DNA of 64,000 bases from contig JAKPOU010000050.1 in assembly GCA_029547705.1 (NCBI GenBank), positions 1 through 64,000 of the forward strand, in the 5' to 3' direction. Positions within the stretch are counted from its first letter, which is position 1. Every line of letters starts with the position of its first letter. A program made the translations under genes and the position numbers. Below the pieces are notes generated by a model. The model worked only from the letters and a program-made list of their open reading frames with translations, had not been told where the DNA came from and did no database searches. The stretch comes from Bacteroidota bacterium. GTDB lineage: Bacteria > Bacteroidota > Bacteroidia > Bacteroidales > VadinHA17. Shown one piece after another: positions 53,600 to 61,731 of the stretch.

Positions 53600-53788
53600 T
53601 CAGGACGGACGTTCCGGGTCCTTTTTCTTTGGCGGTATAATAATAATGGGTTCATATCCGCTTCCTTCCCCTTCACCGCCCCTGACGTGAATCATTCGGG
53701 CGGTATCAAGGATCTGATGTTTTCTTAATCCGGCAACCAGTGTTGAGAAATTTCTTTCTGTACGACTTGATTTGTTTTTGTTTTTCAT
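53600..53788 (-). CDS. 62-residue Gly-Gly motif peptide
   Basis: The product is MKNKNKSSRTERNFSTLV (start), then a helical middle LRKHQILDTARMIHV, a Gly-Gly motif in HVRGGEGEGSGYEP near residue 36-37, and a tail of Ile and Pro with PPKKKDPERPS. The basic leader, Gly-Gly site and short length resemble the natural-product precursor peptides and Gly-Gly leaders of Bacteroidota. It is not secreted by a standard signal. It lies directly upstream of the CHAT gene on the same strand with its own terminator, so a substrate or signal role for the CHAT protein is an attractive inference. An 18-bp palindrome lies upstream. Confidence 0.65.
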   Translation of the reverse strand: MKNKNKSSRTERNFSTLVAGLRKHQILDTARMIHVRGGEGEGSGYEPIIIIPPKKKDPERPS

Positions 53789-53878
53789 GATTTTATGGTT
53801 TTAAATTAAACATTTCATCAATTAATATGAATAAGCTTTTAAATGTTACTTTTTTTGCCCTGATCGCGGAATCCGGCT

Positions 53879-53896
53879 GATACCGTTAACGGTATC
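53879..53896. promoter_or_regulatory. perfect 18-bp palindrome upstream of the peptide gene
   Basis: GATACCGTTAACGGTATC is a perfect loopless palindrome, 91 bases before the peptide gene. No T-tract follows it on either strand in the right place, so it is not a terminator. It looks like a dimeric repressor or activator site. The remainder of 53789-54079 shows only a 13-bp palindrome TTCCGGCCCGGAA and no gene. Confidence 0.5.
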
Positions 53897-54079
53897 AAAA
53901 AAGTATTATCCGGAAGCAATAAGCACTGTGGTTATTCCGGTTCCGGCCCGGAAGATTCCTGTTCATTCAGGCGGTAACAATTTCTGAGTAAAACTTATTA
54001 AACTCCGGATTGGAATTAATCAGAGAACCTGGTACGGGAACTGTCAAGATTAAGAATCATATAAAATATCATAAAAGCC

Positions 54080-54391
54080 GTGGGTATAAAATATCTTATT
54101 AAATGCCGGCCGCGTGCCGGCGGAAGTCATACCGTCCACAGGGAGGGCTGCCCTTTTCTGGCCGGAAACGGAAATGAAAAATATCTGGGTTGTTTCGAAT
54201 ACCCCGGGAAAGCACTGGAGGAAGGCAGAAAGTATTATGAAAGAGCGGATTTCTGTGTGTTTTGCATGAAAGAAAAATGCGGAGGGGAGAATTTAAAAAA
54301 CACAGTCCCTGACCCGCTGAAGCAGGTTCCAGCCTCAGCATGCATCACAGATTCCGGTCCGGGAAATATCCTGATCTGTTGTATTAATTGA
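54080..54391 (+). CDS. small Cys/His metal-binding-like protein
   Basis: A 103-residue product starting at GTG. The core has the pattern HREGCPFL, then YLGCFEYPGKALEEGRKYY, then FCVFCMKEKC. This resembles the small Ada-type or nuclease-associated zinc fold with an H-x3-C half and a C-x2-C half. The C-terminal 30 residues look low in structure and include two more cysteines at the end. No signal peptide. I do not recognise a family with certainty. It lies between the peptide region and the tRNA, convergent with the tRNA. Confidence 0.6.
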   Translation: MGIKYLIKCRPRAGGSHTVHREGCPFLAGNGNEKYLGCFEYPGKALEEGRKYYERADFCVFCMKEKCGGENLKNTVPDPLKQVPASACITDSGPGNILICCIN

Positions 54392-54461
54392 AAAAGAAGT
54401 CCGGTTACCGCAGGGCTGATGCCGGTTTAAATCCGTTTCTGGGTATTCGTTTGTATACCGG

Positions 54462-54501
54462 AAAAAAAAGGCAGTTTACAAGGGATCCTGTAACTGCCTT
54501 T
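54462..54501 (-). terminator. intrinsic terminator of tRNA-Lys
   Basis: On the minus strand, AAAGGCAGTTACA pairs with TGTAAACTGCCTTT across the loop GGATCCCT (one bulge), and eight Ts follow (54469-54462). It begins seven bases after the tRNA 3' end and is a clear rho-independent terminator. Confidence 0.85.
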
Positions 54502-54507
54502 AAAGTG

Positions 54508-54583
54508 TGGTCGGCCCGGAGAGGCTCGAACTCTCGACCCCATGATTAAGAGTCACGTGCTCTACCAGCTGAGCTACGGGCCG
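54508..54583 (-). tRNA. tRNA-Lys (anticodon CUU)
   Basis: The 76-base cloverleaf folds fully. Acceptor arms are CGGCCCG (54583-54577) and CGGGCCG; the D arm is GCTC/GAGC, the anticodon stem CGTGA/TCATG closes the loop CTCTTAA with anticodon CTT, the T arm is GAGAG/CTCTC with loop TTCGAGC, and the discriminator A is followed by an encoded CCA. A strong terminator follows. No other tRNA is adjacent. Confidence 0.97.
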
Positions 54584-54710
54584 GAAAAACGATGCAAAAG
54601 TATAAAATATATTCTTCCGCTGTGCACTTATTTGCGGGAAATCTGAAATGATTGATTTAAGTAATTATATTTGAGTCAGGCAAGAGTTAGCATTAATAAA
54701 ACGGAAGCTG

Positions 54711-56195
54711 GTGATTAACGTCAGAATTGTTTCGCCGGATGAATCAGTGAGTTTTCCTGCAGAAAAGGGCAGGAGACTGCTGGATATTCTCAGGGAGCGC
54801 GGCTTTGATATATACACCCCCTGCGGCGGCAGGGGCAGATGCGGAAAATGCCTGGTCAGTATCAGGGGAACGGGAAATGTCCTCTCATGTTCATACTATC
54901 CTGACAGGGATATTGAAGTGACTCTTCCGGAAAAGCGTGTGGCTGATATTCTGGTGAGTCAGACAGAATTTCTTGAGGACTGTACATTCAGTCCGCCTTC
55001 TTCATTATTAAGTGCAAGGCCATATGGCGTGGCAATTGATATCGGCACAACAACTGTTGCAATGTATTTTATGAATCTGCTGACCGGAAGCCTGGAAAAA
55101 ATTGCATCTTTTCTGAATCCCCAGGGTATTCATGGCGCTGATGTGATCTCCAGGATCACCTATTGCCAGGAGCATGAAAACGGTCTTGGGGAGCTTCAGC
55201 AGATTATAATCAACGCCATAAATAATGAACTGGAGCTTTTCCTGCAGCAAAAGGATTTACAGTCCGGCAGTATCGAGAGGGTCATTGTATCAGGAAATAC
55301 AACAATGCTTCATCTGCTGCTGGGGGAAGACCCGGTACCTATTGCACTTGCCCCCTTCAGGCCACGGTTCACCGGAAAGCAGCGTACTGAAGGCAGTTCT
55401 TCCGGACTGAATATCAATCCTCGCGGAGAACTTATCACCCTGCCTTGTATTTCAGCGTATGTCGGAGCCGATGTGGTAAGCGGACTGGCAGTGATAAAAC
55501 CTGTTCACCGGAAATATCTTTTTATTGATATCGGAACAAACGGGGAAATGGCCCTTGTTGACGGCAATCGGATATATGCATGTGCCACTGCAGCCGGACC
55601 GGCATTTGAAGGCGGCAGTATTTCATGCGGAATGGCTGCGGTTAACGGTGCGGTATCATATTTTGCCGGGCCGGAAGACTACCGGGTTATAGGCAATACT
55701 GAGCCTGCCGGAATATGCGGATCCGGAATCGTTGATATTGTGGCATATCTTCTTAATAACAATATTATTGATAGTACAGGACTGTTAAAATCCCCCTTTG
55801 TTGTTTATCCCTTTAACAGGATACAGGTTACCCAGCAGGATATACGGGAGATCCAGCTGGCAAAATCAGCCATTTATTCCGGAATAAAAGTTTTACTTAA
55901 AAGTTCCGGGATGAACTTTGAAGATATAAGTGCGCTTTATCTTGCCGGCGGATTTGGCAATTACATAAATACCGGTTCTGCCGTAAGGACCGGATTATTG
56001 CCTTCCGGGCTCGGGAACAGGATTTATGCCATAGGAAACAGCGCAGGTATCGGAACTCTGCAGTATCTGAAATCGGAAGACTTTGCGGAAAAACTGGACA
56101 GGATAGTATCAGTTACCGAATATATAGAGCTTTCCGATTCAGATGATTTTATAACAGAATTTGTTATGAATATGGATTTCAGGGAGAACGGCTGA
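54711..56195 (+). CDS. RACE-type reductive activator of corrinoid proteins
   Basis: A 494-residue protein starting at GTG. The N-terminus is a 2Fe-2S ferredoxin domain with C38, C44 and C47 (PCGGRGRCGKC) and C60. The rest is the ASKHA-type DUF4445 domain: AIDIGTTTVAMYF, VSGNTTMLHLLLG, FIDIGTNGEMALV, AGPAFEGGSISCGM and YLAGGFGNYIN. These proteins use ATP and a low-potential electron to reduce inactive Co(II) corrinoid to Co(I). It is the natural partner of the corrinoid operon at 28.7-32.3 kb although 22 kb away. It appears monocistronic. Confidence 0.92.
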   Translation: MINVRIVSPDESVSFPAEKGRRLLDILRERGFDIYTPCGGRGRCGKCLVSIRGTGNVLSCSYYPDRDIEVTLPEKRVADILVSQTEFLEDCTFSPPSSLLSARPYGVAIDIGTTTVAMYFMNLLTGSLEKIASFLNPQGIHGADVISRITYCQEHENGLGELQQIIINAINNELELFLQQKDLQSGSIERVIVSGNTTMLHLLLGEDPVPIALAPFRPRFTGKQRTEGSSSGLNINPRGELITLPCISAYVGADVVSGLAVIKPVHRKYLFIDIGTNGEMALVDGNRIYACATAAGPAFEGGSISCGMAAVNGAVSYFAGPEDYRVIGNTEPAGICGSGIVDIVAYLLNNNIIDSTGLLKSPFVVYPFNRIQVTQQDIREIQLAKSAIYSGIKVLLKSSGMNFEDISALYLAGGFGNYINTGSAVRTGLLPSGLGNRIYAIGNSAGIGTLQYLKSEDFAEKLDRIVSVTEYIELSDSDDFITEFVMNMDFRENG

Positions 56196-56294
56196 TTCCG
56201 GAAAAAGTGTATATTGTTGGAGATTACAAATCCGGTTCCTGGAAAACAGGTTCGTTCAGGAGGAGATTAACAATAGATCGTATGACTTTCTTGT

Positions 56295-58838
56295 ATGGAT
56301 AAACCACTGTTCCTTACTTTCATTTTCAGCATCCTGTTTTTTTCTGCTGAACTGCAGTCACAGCAGGATATGACGGTCACTTCTGTTTCAACAGATTCCC
56401 ATGTCACGATTGACGGATATCTGGATGAGGCCTCATGGCAGAATGCCACGTTAATAACCGGCTTCACCCAGTATGAACCACTGGAAGGTGCTGAATCAGA
56501 TTTTAAAACAGAGGTTCGTGTATTGTTCGGAAAGGATGATCTGTATATCGGAGCCATGCTTTATGATTCCAGGGAAAACATTGAGAATAATCTTGGACGA
56601 AGGGATGAATATAACAGGGCCGACTGGTTTCTTGTATCAATAGATTCCTATTACAGCGGCAGGACTGCATTCACTTTTGCCGTGAATGCTGCGGGAGTCC
56701 AGCTTGACGGCCTGCAGGATGACGGCAGAAAAGTCAGTTCCAGTGAAATCAATCCCCTGCTTCCGCCGGGTCTGGATGTATCATGGGATGCCATATGGTT
56801 TTCCGGGGTCAGGATCAGCGATGAGGGCTGGACAGCTGAAATGCGTATCCCCTACAATATGCTCAGATACAAAAGGAAAGATCCTCAGACCTGGGGTATT
56901 TATTTTCTCCGGCGGATCCCGAATTCCGGTGAAGTATCCGAATGGCCCTATATACCACGGTACAGGAGAAATAATCTTGTGTCGGCCTATGGCGAAATAG
57001 CAGGAATCCATGGTATAGAACCCAGACGGAATATACAGATCAGGCCATATATTCTTACAGGCTTCGGTATATCCGAAAATGAGAACAGGCCGGGGACAGC
57101 AGCTTATAATTTCAAGTATAATGCAGGAGGCGATATCAAGATCGGTATCGGTCCGAATGTAATCCTTGACGCTACCATCAGACCTGATTTCGGACAGATT
57201 GAAGCAGATCCGGCTGTTCTCAACCTTACTGCCTTTGAAACCCTTTTTCCTGAAAAACGGCCCTTTTTCCTGGAAGGTGCCGATATTTACAAGTTCGGCA
57301 TAGGATTCAGCAGACTATACTATTCCAAGCGTTTTGGCGCCGATGAGCCCATTATAGCAGCAATGAAACTTTCAGGCCGGACCGTAAAAGACTTGTCTTT
57401 CGGCCTTCTGGGAGTAACTGCCGGACAGGGTTTCAGTCCTGTAAACAACTATGCCCTGCTCCGTGCCACCCAGAGGATAGGAAATTATTCATCGGCCGGT
57501 GGAATCCTGACTTATTATTACAGTCCTGCCGGCAGGGGCAGGGGATGGCAGAGCATGACGGGAGGAATTGACTGGGATCTGCGGTTCAAGAATAACAGGT
57601 ATGGCTTCGAAGGGATCCTTGCATTTTCTGACAGGAATTCCCTTGTTCCGGGAAAGGATGACCAGAAAGGAATGATGAACAGCCTGGTGATCAGGAAAAG
57701 ACAGGGAGATATTGACGGACATGTGGCCTTCCTGATGTTCACGGACCAGTATAATCCCAATGACATGGGATGGATAAGCTTTGAACAGAACTGGTACCAG
57801 ATATGGGCCAACGGAAAATACAAGATCAGGGGAGGAAAACCATTCGGTAAATTTCAGAGGGGAGAGATTATCAGTGATTATTCAAGGCGGCTTTCCATTC
57901 TTGAACATTATGACATGGGAAGTGAAGTCTACATCAAGCCGAGTTTCATCACCAACAGGTTCAGGCAGATTAAATTCGGAACCACGTTTTTTGATCTGCT
58001 CGGGGGATATGATATCTGGGAAACCAGGGGTCTGGGAGTATGGTCAAAGCCCAGGGGTATTGAATTATCGGCAGAATTTGCCAGTGATGACAGAAAAAAC
58101 TGGAAAATCAGTCCGAAAGCTTTTGTAAGAAAATATGACAACAGGGCCTCGGAATATATGGTTGATTTCCAGGGTAAGATACATGCCGGAACAAGACTGT
58201 CAGTGGAAGCAAACATCAAGGGCAGCCGGGAAGATAATAAAACCGCATGGGCATCAAATGAAACATTTCTGTATGATGATAATAAGTGGAAAATAGGCAA
58301 CAAGTCGACATCACCGGACAAGCTGGATCTGACAGATTTTACCGCTTTTGATGATGGCGGGATGCTGGGTGGCATTCTTTCAGGCGTAAAGGAATACCAG
58401 TCCGGAATGTATTATGTGCCGGTCTTCGGAACACGCGACACGCGGGCAATTGATTTCACCGTAAGGGGATCGCTTACTTTTACCAGCAAGTTGTCAACTC
58501 AGCTCTATACACAGTTCTTCTTTGCCAAAGGGAAATACGACAATTTCAGCATCCTTACGGGTCCCGGAACAATGCCGGCTTTTCCAGTGTATCCTAAAAA
58601 CAGGGATTTTAATTACAAGCACCTGCAGTCCAATTTTGTTGCCAGATGGGAATACAGGCCGGGCTCGGCAATATATTTTGTATGGACTCATTCCCGCAAC
58701 AGGGACGAAGAGAGCAATCCGCTTTCTCCCTGGAATGATCTGCTATACAGGCAGTCACTCAGGGAACAGATTTCCGGGCTCTTCAGGACATTCCCGGGAA
58801 ACAGTTTCACGGTTAAGATTGATTATGCATTTCACTGA
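56295..58838 (+). CDS. DUF5916 outer-membrane protein with CBM9-like domain
   Basis: An 847-residue exported protein (signal peptide 1-22). Residues about 28-210 form a carbohydrate-binding family 9-like domain (VTIDGYLDEASWQNA, VRVLFGKDDLYIGAMLYDS, AWDAIW-type WDAIWFSGVR, GWTAEMRIPYNMLRY). The remaining 600 residues match DUF5916, a beta-barrel with PFFLEGADIYKFG and YYSKRFGADEPI near its start and a C-terminal aromatic-rich strand ending YAFH. The family is common in Bacteroidota, with no agreed substrate. It is probably transcribed alone. Confidence 0.88.
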   Translation: MDKPLFLTFIFSILFFSAELQSQQDMTVTSVSTDSHVTIDGYLDEASWQNATLITGFTQYEPLEGAESDFKTEVRVLFGKDDLYIGAMLYDSRENIENNLGRRDEYNRADWFLVSIDSYYSGRTAFTFAVNAAGVQLDGLQDDGRKVSSSEINPLLPPGLDVSWDAIWFSGVRISDEGWTAEMRIPYNMLRYKRKDPQTWGIYFLRRIPNSGEVSEWPYIPRYRRNNLVSAYGEIAGIHGIEPRRNIQIRPYILTGFGISENENRPGTAAYNFKYNAGGDIKIGIGPNVILDATIRPDFGQIEADPAVLNLTAFETLFPEKRPFFLEGADIYKFGIGFSRLYYSKRFGADEPIIAAMKLSGRTVKDLSFGLLGVTAGQGFSPVNNYALLRATQRIGNYSSAGGILTYYYSPAGRGRGWQSMTGGIDWDLRFKNNRYGFEGILAFSDRNSLVPGKDDQKGMMNSLVIRKRQGDIDGHVAFLMFTDQYNPNDMGWISFEQNWYQIWANGKYKIRGGKPFGKFQRGEIISDYSRRLSILEHYDMGSEVYIKPSFITNRFRQIKFGTTFFDLLGGYDIWETRGLGVWSKPRGIELSAEFASDDRKNWKISPKAFVRKYDNRASEYMVDFQGKIHAGTRLSVEANIKGSREDNKTAWASNETFLYDDNKWKIGNKSTSPDKLDLTDFTAFDDGGMLGGILSGVKEYQSGMYYVPVFGTRDTRAIDFTVRGSLTFTSKLSTQLYTQFFFAKGKYDNFSILTGPGTMPAFPVYPKNRDFNYKHLQSNFVARWEYRPGSAIYFVWTHSRNRDEESNPLSPWNDLLYRQSLREQISGLFRTFPGNSFTVKIDYAFH

Positions 58839-58859
58839 ACAAATGCAGCAGCACCCCTG

Positions 58860-59672
58860 TCATCCGATTTTATAATGCATTTCAAGAATCTTCCGGAACA
58901 ATTTGCCGGGGAGGATATATTTCAGAAAGACAGCTAATTTCTGATCGAAGGATGCAATTATGTAACGTTGCCGGGGATTTTTGCATTCTGCTATTTTAAC
59001 AATTTTTTTCGCCAGGATTTCCGGACCCCAGCCATTGTTTTCATCTCTTTCGATTATTTCAAGGGTTTTTTTAAATTGTCCGGCATAAGGGTCATCCTCA
59101 GTTTCCGGAGTAAGGAATTCATGCCGGGCTATTGAATTATTCGTATTGAAGTCACCGGGATTTATCACTACCACTTTTATATTGAATCCTGACACTTCCA
59201 TTCTGAGGGCATCACTTATACCCTCGAGGGCAAACTTCACTGATGAATAGTATCCCTGGAAAGGGAGGCCTATCAGTCCGCCGATGGAACTGATATTTAT
59301 TATCATACCTCCACCCTGCTTTCTCATCCGGGGAAGAACCTTCCTGATCAGCGAAAGCGTGCCCATTATGTTGGTTTCAATATGCAGCCTGACAAGTTCG
59401 GTGGGATATGTTTCAATGGCACCTCCGGAATGCATTCCGGCATTGTTGACAAGAACGTCAATTCTGTTTTCTGCCTTCAGGACAGCTTCAACAGCCTCCT
59501 TTATTGAATGCTCGTCCGTAAGATCCATTCTGAGAGCTTTTACAGAGCCTGGCACTTCACAATCCTTCCGGATTGTTCCGTAAACGGTATGGCCTTTTTC
59601 AGCCAGGAGTCTGGCTGTCTCTTTACCGAAACCCGACGAAATTCCGGTTATTAAAACAACTTTTTTCATCAT
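58860..59672 (-). CDS. short-chain dehydrogenase/reductase
   Basis: A 270-residue classical SDR. Cofactor motif TGISSGFGKETARLLAEKG near residues 9-27 (TGxxxGxG), NNAGMHSGG near 92, catalytic Ser in NISSIGGL and YxxxK in YYSSVKFAL near 150. The Arg in the beta-2 region (TIRKDCEV) suggests NADP preference. It oxidises or reduces a secondary alcohol, often a hydroxysteroid or sugar. It is divergent from a steroid 5-alpha-reductase-like gene, so a lipid or steroid substrate is possible. The first two codons are both Met. Confidence 0.9.
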   Translation of the reverse strand: MMKKVVLITGISSGFGKETARLLAEKGHTVYGTIRKDCEVPGSVKALRMDLTDEHSIKEAVEAVLKAENRIDVLVNNAGMHSGGAIETYPTELVRLHIETNIMGTLSLIRKVLPRMRKQGGGMIINISSIGGLIGLPFQGYYSSVKFALEGISDALRMEVSGFNIKVVVINPGDFNTNNSIARHEFLTPETEDDPYAGQFKKTLEIIERDENNGWGPEILAKKIVKIAECKNPRQRYIIASFDQKLAVFLKYILPGKLFRKILEMHYKIG

Positions 59673-59767
59673 CCGGTTGTTCTGTTTTTAAACCCCTGAA
59701 AAAAATCAATTCCGATAAATATATAAATTTTTACTTTTGCCGCATTCAAACCAGATCTCAATGATAA

Positions 59768-60517
59768 ATGGAAAAGCTATATAATTATTCCCTTGTTTTG
59801 ATTTTTTCCCTGGCAGTAATTGTTTTTCTTTTGCTGTTTTTTATTTCCGCTCCCTACGGGAAATTCCGGAGAGAAGGCTGGGGGCCGGTGATCAGGGCCA
59901 AATGGGCATGGCTGATCATGGAATTCATTTCACCCGTCCTGATGATTTTCTTTTTCATCATTTCGGACAGGAAATCAGTGCCGGCTTTTATTTTCATTTC
60001 CCTGTGGCTGATGCATTATGTTCACAGAACATTTATTTATCCGTTCACCCAGTCAGGCAGAAACAAACCGATGCCTCTGATTCTTGTGGTTTTTGCAATT
60101 GTATTTAACAGTCTCAACGGTCTGGTTAACGGTTATGGCATTTTCCATATCTACAGCTATGATTTGTCGTGGTTGCTGTCGTGGCAGTTCCTTGCCGGTG
60201 CAATTGTATTTATCAGCGGTTTCATAATTAATAAAACAGCTGATGAGAAGCTGCGCAGACTCAGGAATGAAAATCCGAATGAATATGTGATTCCCCGGGG
60301 TTGGTTTTTCGATTACATTTCCTCACCGCATTATTTCGGTGAAATAATTGAATGGGGGGGATGGGCCCTGATGACATGGTCCCTTCCCGGATTTGCATTT
60401 TTTGTTTTCACCTTTGCCAATCTTTTCCCCAGAGCCATTAACACACACAGATGGTACAGGGGAAAATTCCCGGCTTATCCGCCCGGCAGAAAAGCAGTGA
60501 TTCCTTATTTACTATAG
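59768..60517 (+). CDS. steroid 5-alpha-reductase family membrane enzyme
   Basis: A 249-residue integral membrane protein with about six transmembrane helices. The C-terminus carries the family signature: NEYVIPRGWFFDYISSPHYFGEIIEWGGWAL (core GWFFDYISSPHYFGEIIEW) and a final HRWYRGKFPAYP-R-A-IPYLL. These hold the NADPH-binding Asn/His/Tyr/Glu residues of SRD5A enzymes. It would reduce a carbon-carbon double bond conjugated to a ketone in a steroid or related lipid. A -7-like TACTTTTG lies at 59732-59739. Bacterial relatives act on dietary or host sterols; here the substrate is not known. Confidence 0.85.
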   Translation: MEKLYNYSLVLIFSLAVIVFLLLFFISAPYGKFRREGWGPVIRAKWAWLIMEFISPVLMIFFFIISDRKSVPAFIFISLWLMHYVHRTFIYPFTQSGRNKPMPLILVVFAIVFNSLNGLVNGYGIFHIYSYDLSWLLSWQFLAGAIVFISGFIINKTADEKLRRLRNENPNEYVIPRGWFFDYISSPHYFGEIIEWGGWALMTWSLPGFAFFVFTFANLFPRAINTHRWYRGKFPAYPPGRKAVIPYLL

Positions 60518-60563
60518 GTATCATTCGTGGCGGATTGCTGTCACAATACCCGGACAACAGGGC

Positions 60564-61625
60564 TCAGGGCCATTCGTTATTGTGGAAAGATGTTGCCTGT
60601 ATGGCAGCCGGATCAATGATCACATGCTTTATCTGTTTACGATTCCAGGTATAGGTGATATGTACCAGGCCGTCACTGGTCTGTATCACTGCCGGATATG
60701 AAAATTCACTTCCCTGCCTGTCATTTTCCAGAATTGCAGCTGCCTTCCAGCTGATACCATCATCCGAAACAGCTACATGAAGGGCATGGCGACCCTTTTC
60801 AAGATGGTTGTAGACAAGGATATGACGGCCGTCAAGGAGTGTCACCGCATCTATACCCGAATTGTTATTCGGCAGATCCAGGGCTTCCAGTCTGCTCCAG
60901 CTGCGGCCCCTGTCCTCCGACCAGGCGCTGAGTATCCTTGATACGGTACTGCGGCACAGCAGCTGCAGCTTTCCTCCCGGATGAACCAGTATGGAGGGCT
61001 GAATAGCCCCCGTCGTCCTTTCATTCAGGGCTGAGGTCCGCTCCCATGTAAGTCCTTCATCGGAAGTAAATTCCATGTGCAGTCTCCAGCCCTCGTCTTC
61101 CGTGCTGGAAGGACACAGCAGCTCCCCGTTGTCAAGGAGGACAGGCTTGTTTTTTACAGGCCCCAGAATATCTTCCGGCAATCTCCGGGGGACCGACCAT
61201 GACCTGCCCCTGTTATCCGAGAACATCATCTCGCCCCACCATGTTGAAGGACTGGGTCCTACCTTGAAAAACAGAAGAATCTTTTTTCCTGTATTGTAGA
61301 GTACCGGGTTCCAGCACGGATAACGTTTATCCTTATGCTGAACGCCGTTTGCAACCTCAACGGGCCTGGTCCATCTGCCTTTCACGAAACTGCTGGTCCA
61401 GATTCCCACATCAGGATTCCTTTCCTCGGTTCCTCCGAACCATGCTGCCATAAGGCCCTTTCCGTTCTGAACAAGCGTTGAGGCATGACAGGAAGGAAAG
61501 GGAACATCAGCAGGCTGATAGATGAATTCCGATTTAATGATACATCCGCTGCCGCTGAACTGGGCACTGATACCTGTGATTAAAACGGTTGCCGTTAACA
61601 ACGTGACTGGAATAACTCTTTTCAT
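60564..61625 (-). CDS. BNR-repeat sialidase-like secreted protein
   Basis: A 353-residue exported six-bladed propeller with signal peptide (cleavage near residue 21). Asp-box repeats are FSDNRGRSWSVP, TSDEGLTWERT, WSEDRGRSWSRL and VSDDGISWKAA. The N-terminal CHASTLVQNGKGLMAAWFGG region is typical of the PF13088 sialidase-like branch. A full sialidase arginine triad is not certain, so it may be a glycan-binding or other hydrolase. The gene follows a sodium/solute symporter gene on the same strand, across a tandem repeat, which suggests hydrolysis plus uptake of a sugar. Confidence 0.78.
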   Translation of the reverse strand: MKRVIPVTLLTATVLITGISAQFSGSGCIIKSEFIYQPADVPFPSCHASTLVQNGKGLMAAWFGGTEERNPDVGIWTSSFVKGRWTRPVEVANGVQHKDKRYPCWNPVLYNTGKKILLFFKVGPSPSTWWGEMMFSDNRGRSWSVPRRLPEDILGPVKNKPVLLDNGELLCPSSTEDEGWRLHMEFTSDEGLTWERTSALNERTTGAIQPSILVHPGGKLQLLCRSTVSRILSAWSEDRGRSWSRLEALDLPNNNSGIDAVTLLDGRHILVYNHLEKGRHALHVAVSDDGISWKAAAILENDRQGSEFSYPAVIQTSDGLVHITYTWNRKQIKHVIIDPAAIQATSFHNNEWP

Positions 61626-61636
61626 AAGCTATATTC

Positions 61637-61731
61637 ATTTGGTTCAGGTGTTGATTTGATTCTGGTGTCGATTTGGTTCTGGTGTTGATTTGGTTCTGGT
61701 GTCGATTTGGGTCAGGTGTTGATTTTGTTGT
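61637..61731. repeat. 17-bp tandem repeat overlapping the symporter stop codon
   Basis: A partial copy (61637-61646) is followed by five 17-bp units from 61647 to 61731: GGTGTTGATTTGATTCT, GGTGTCGATTTGGTTCT, GGTGTTGATTTGGTTCT, GGTGTCGATTTGGGTCA, GGTGTTGATTTTGTTGT. On the minus strand, the last Lys-Ile-Asn-Thr and TGA of the symporter lie in the last two units. Alternate units carry T or C at the sixth base. Confidence 0.85.
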
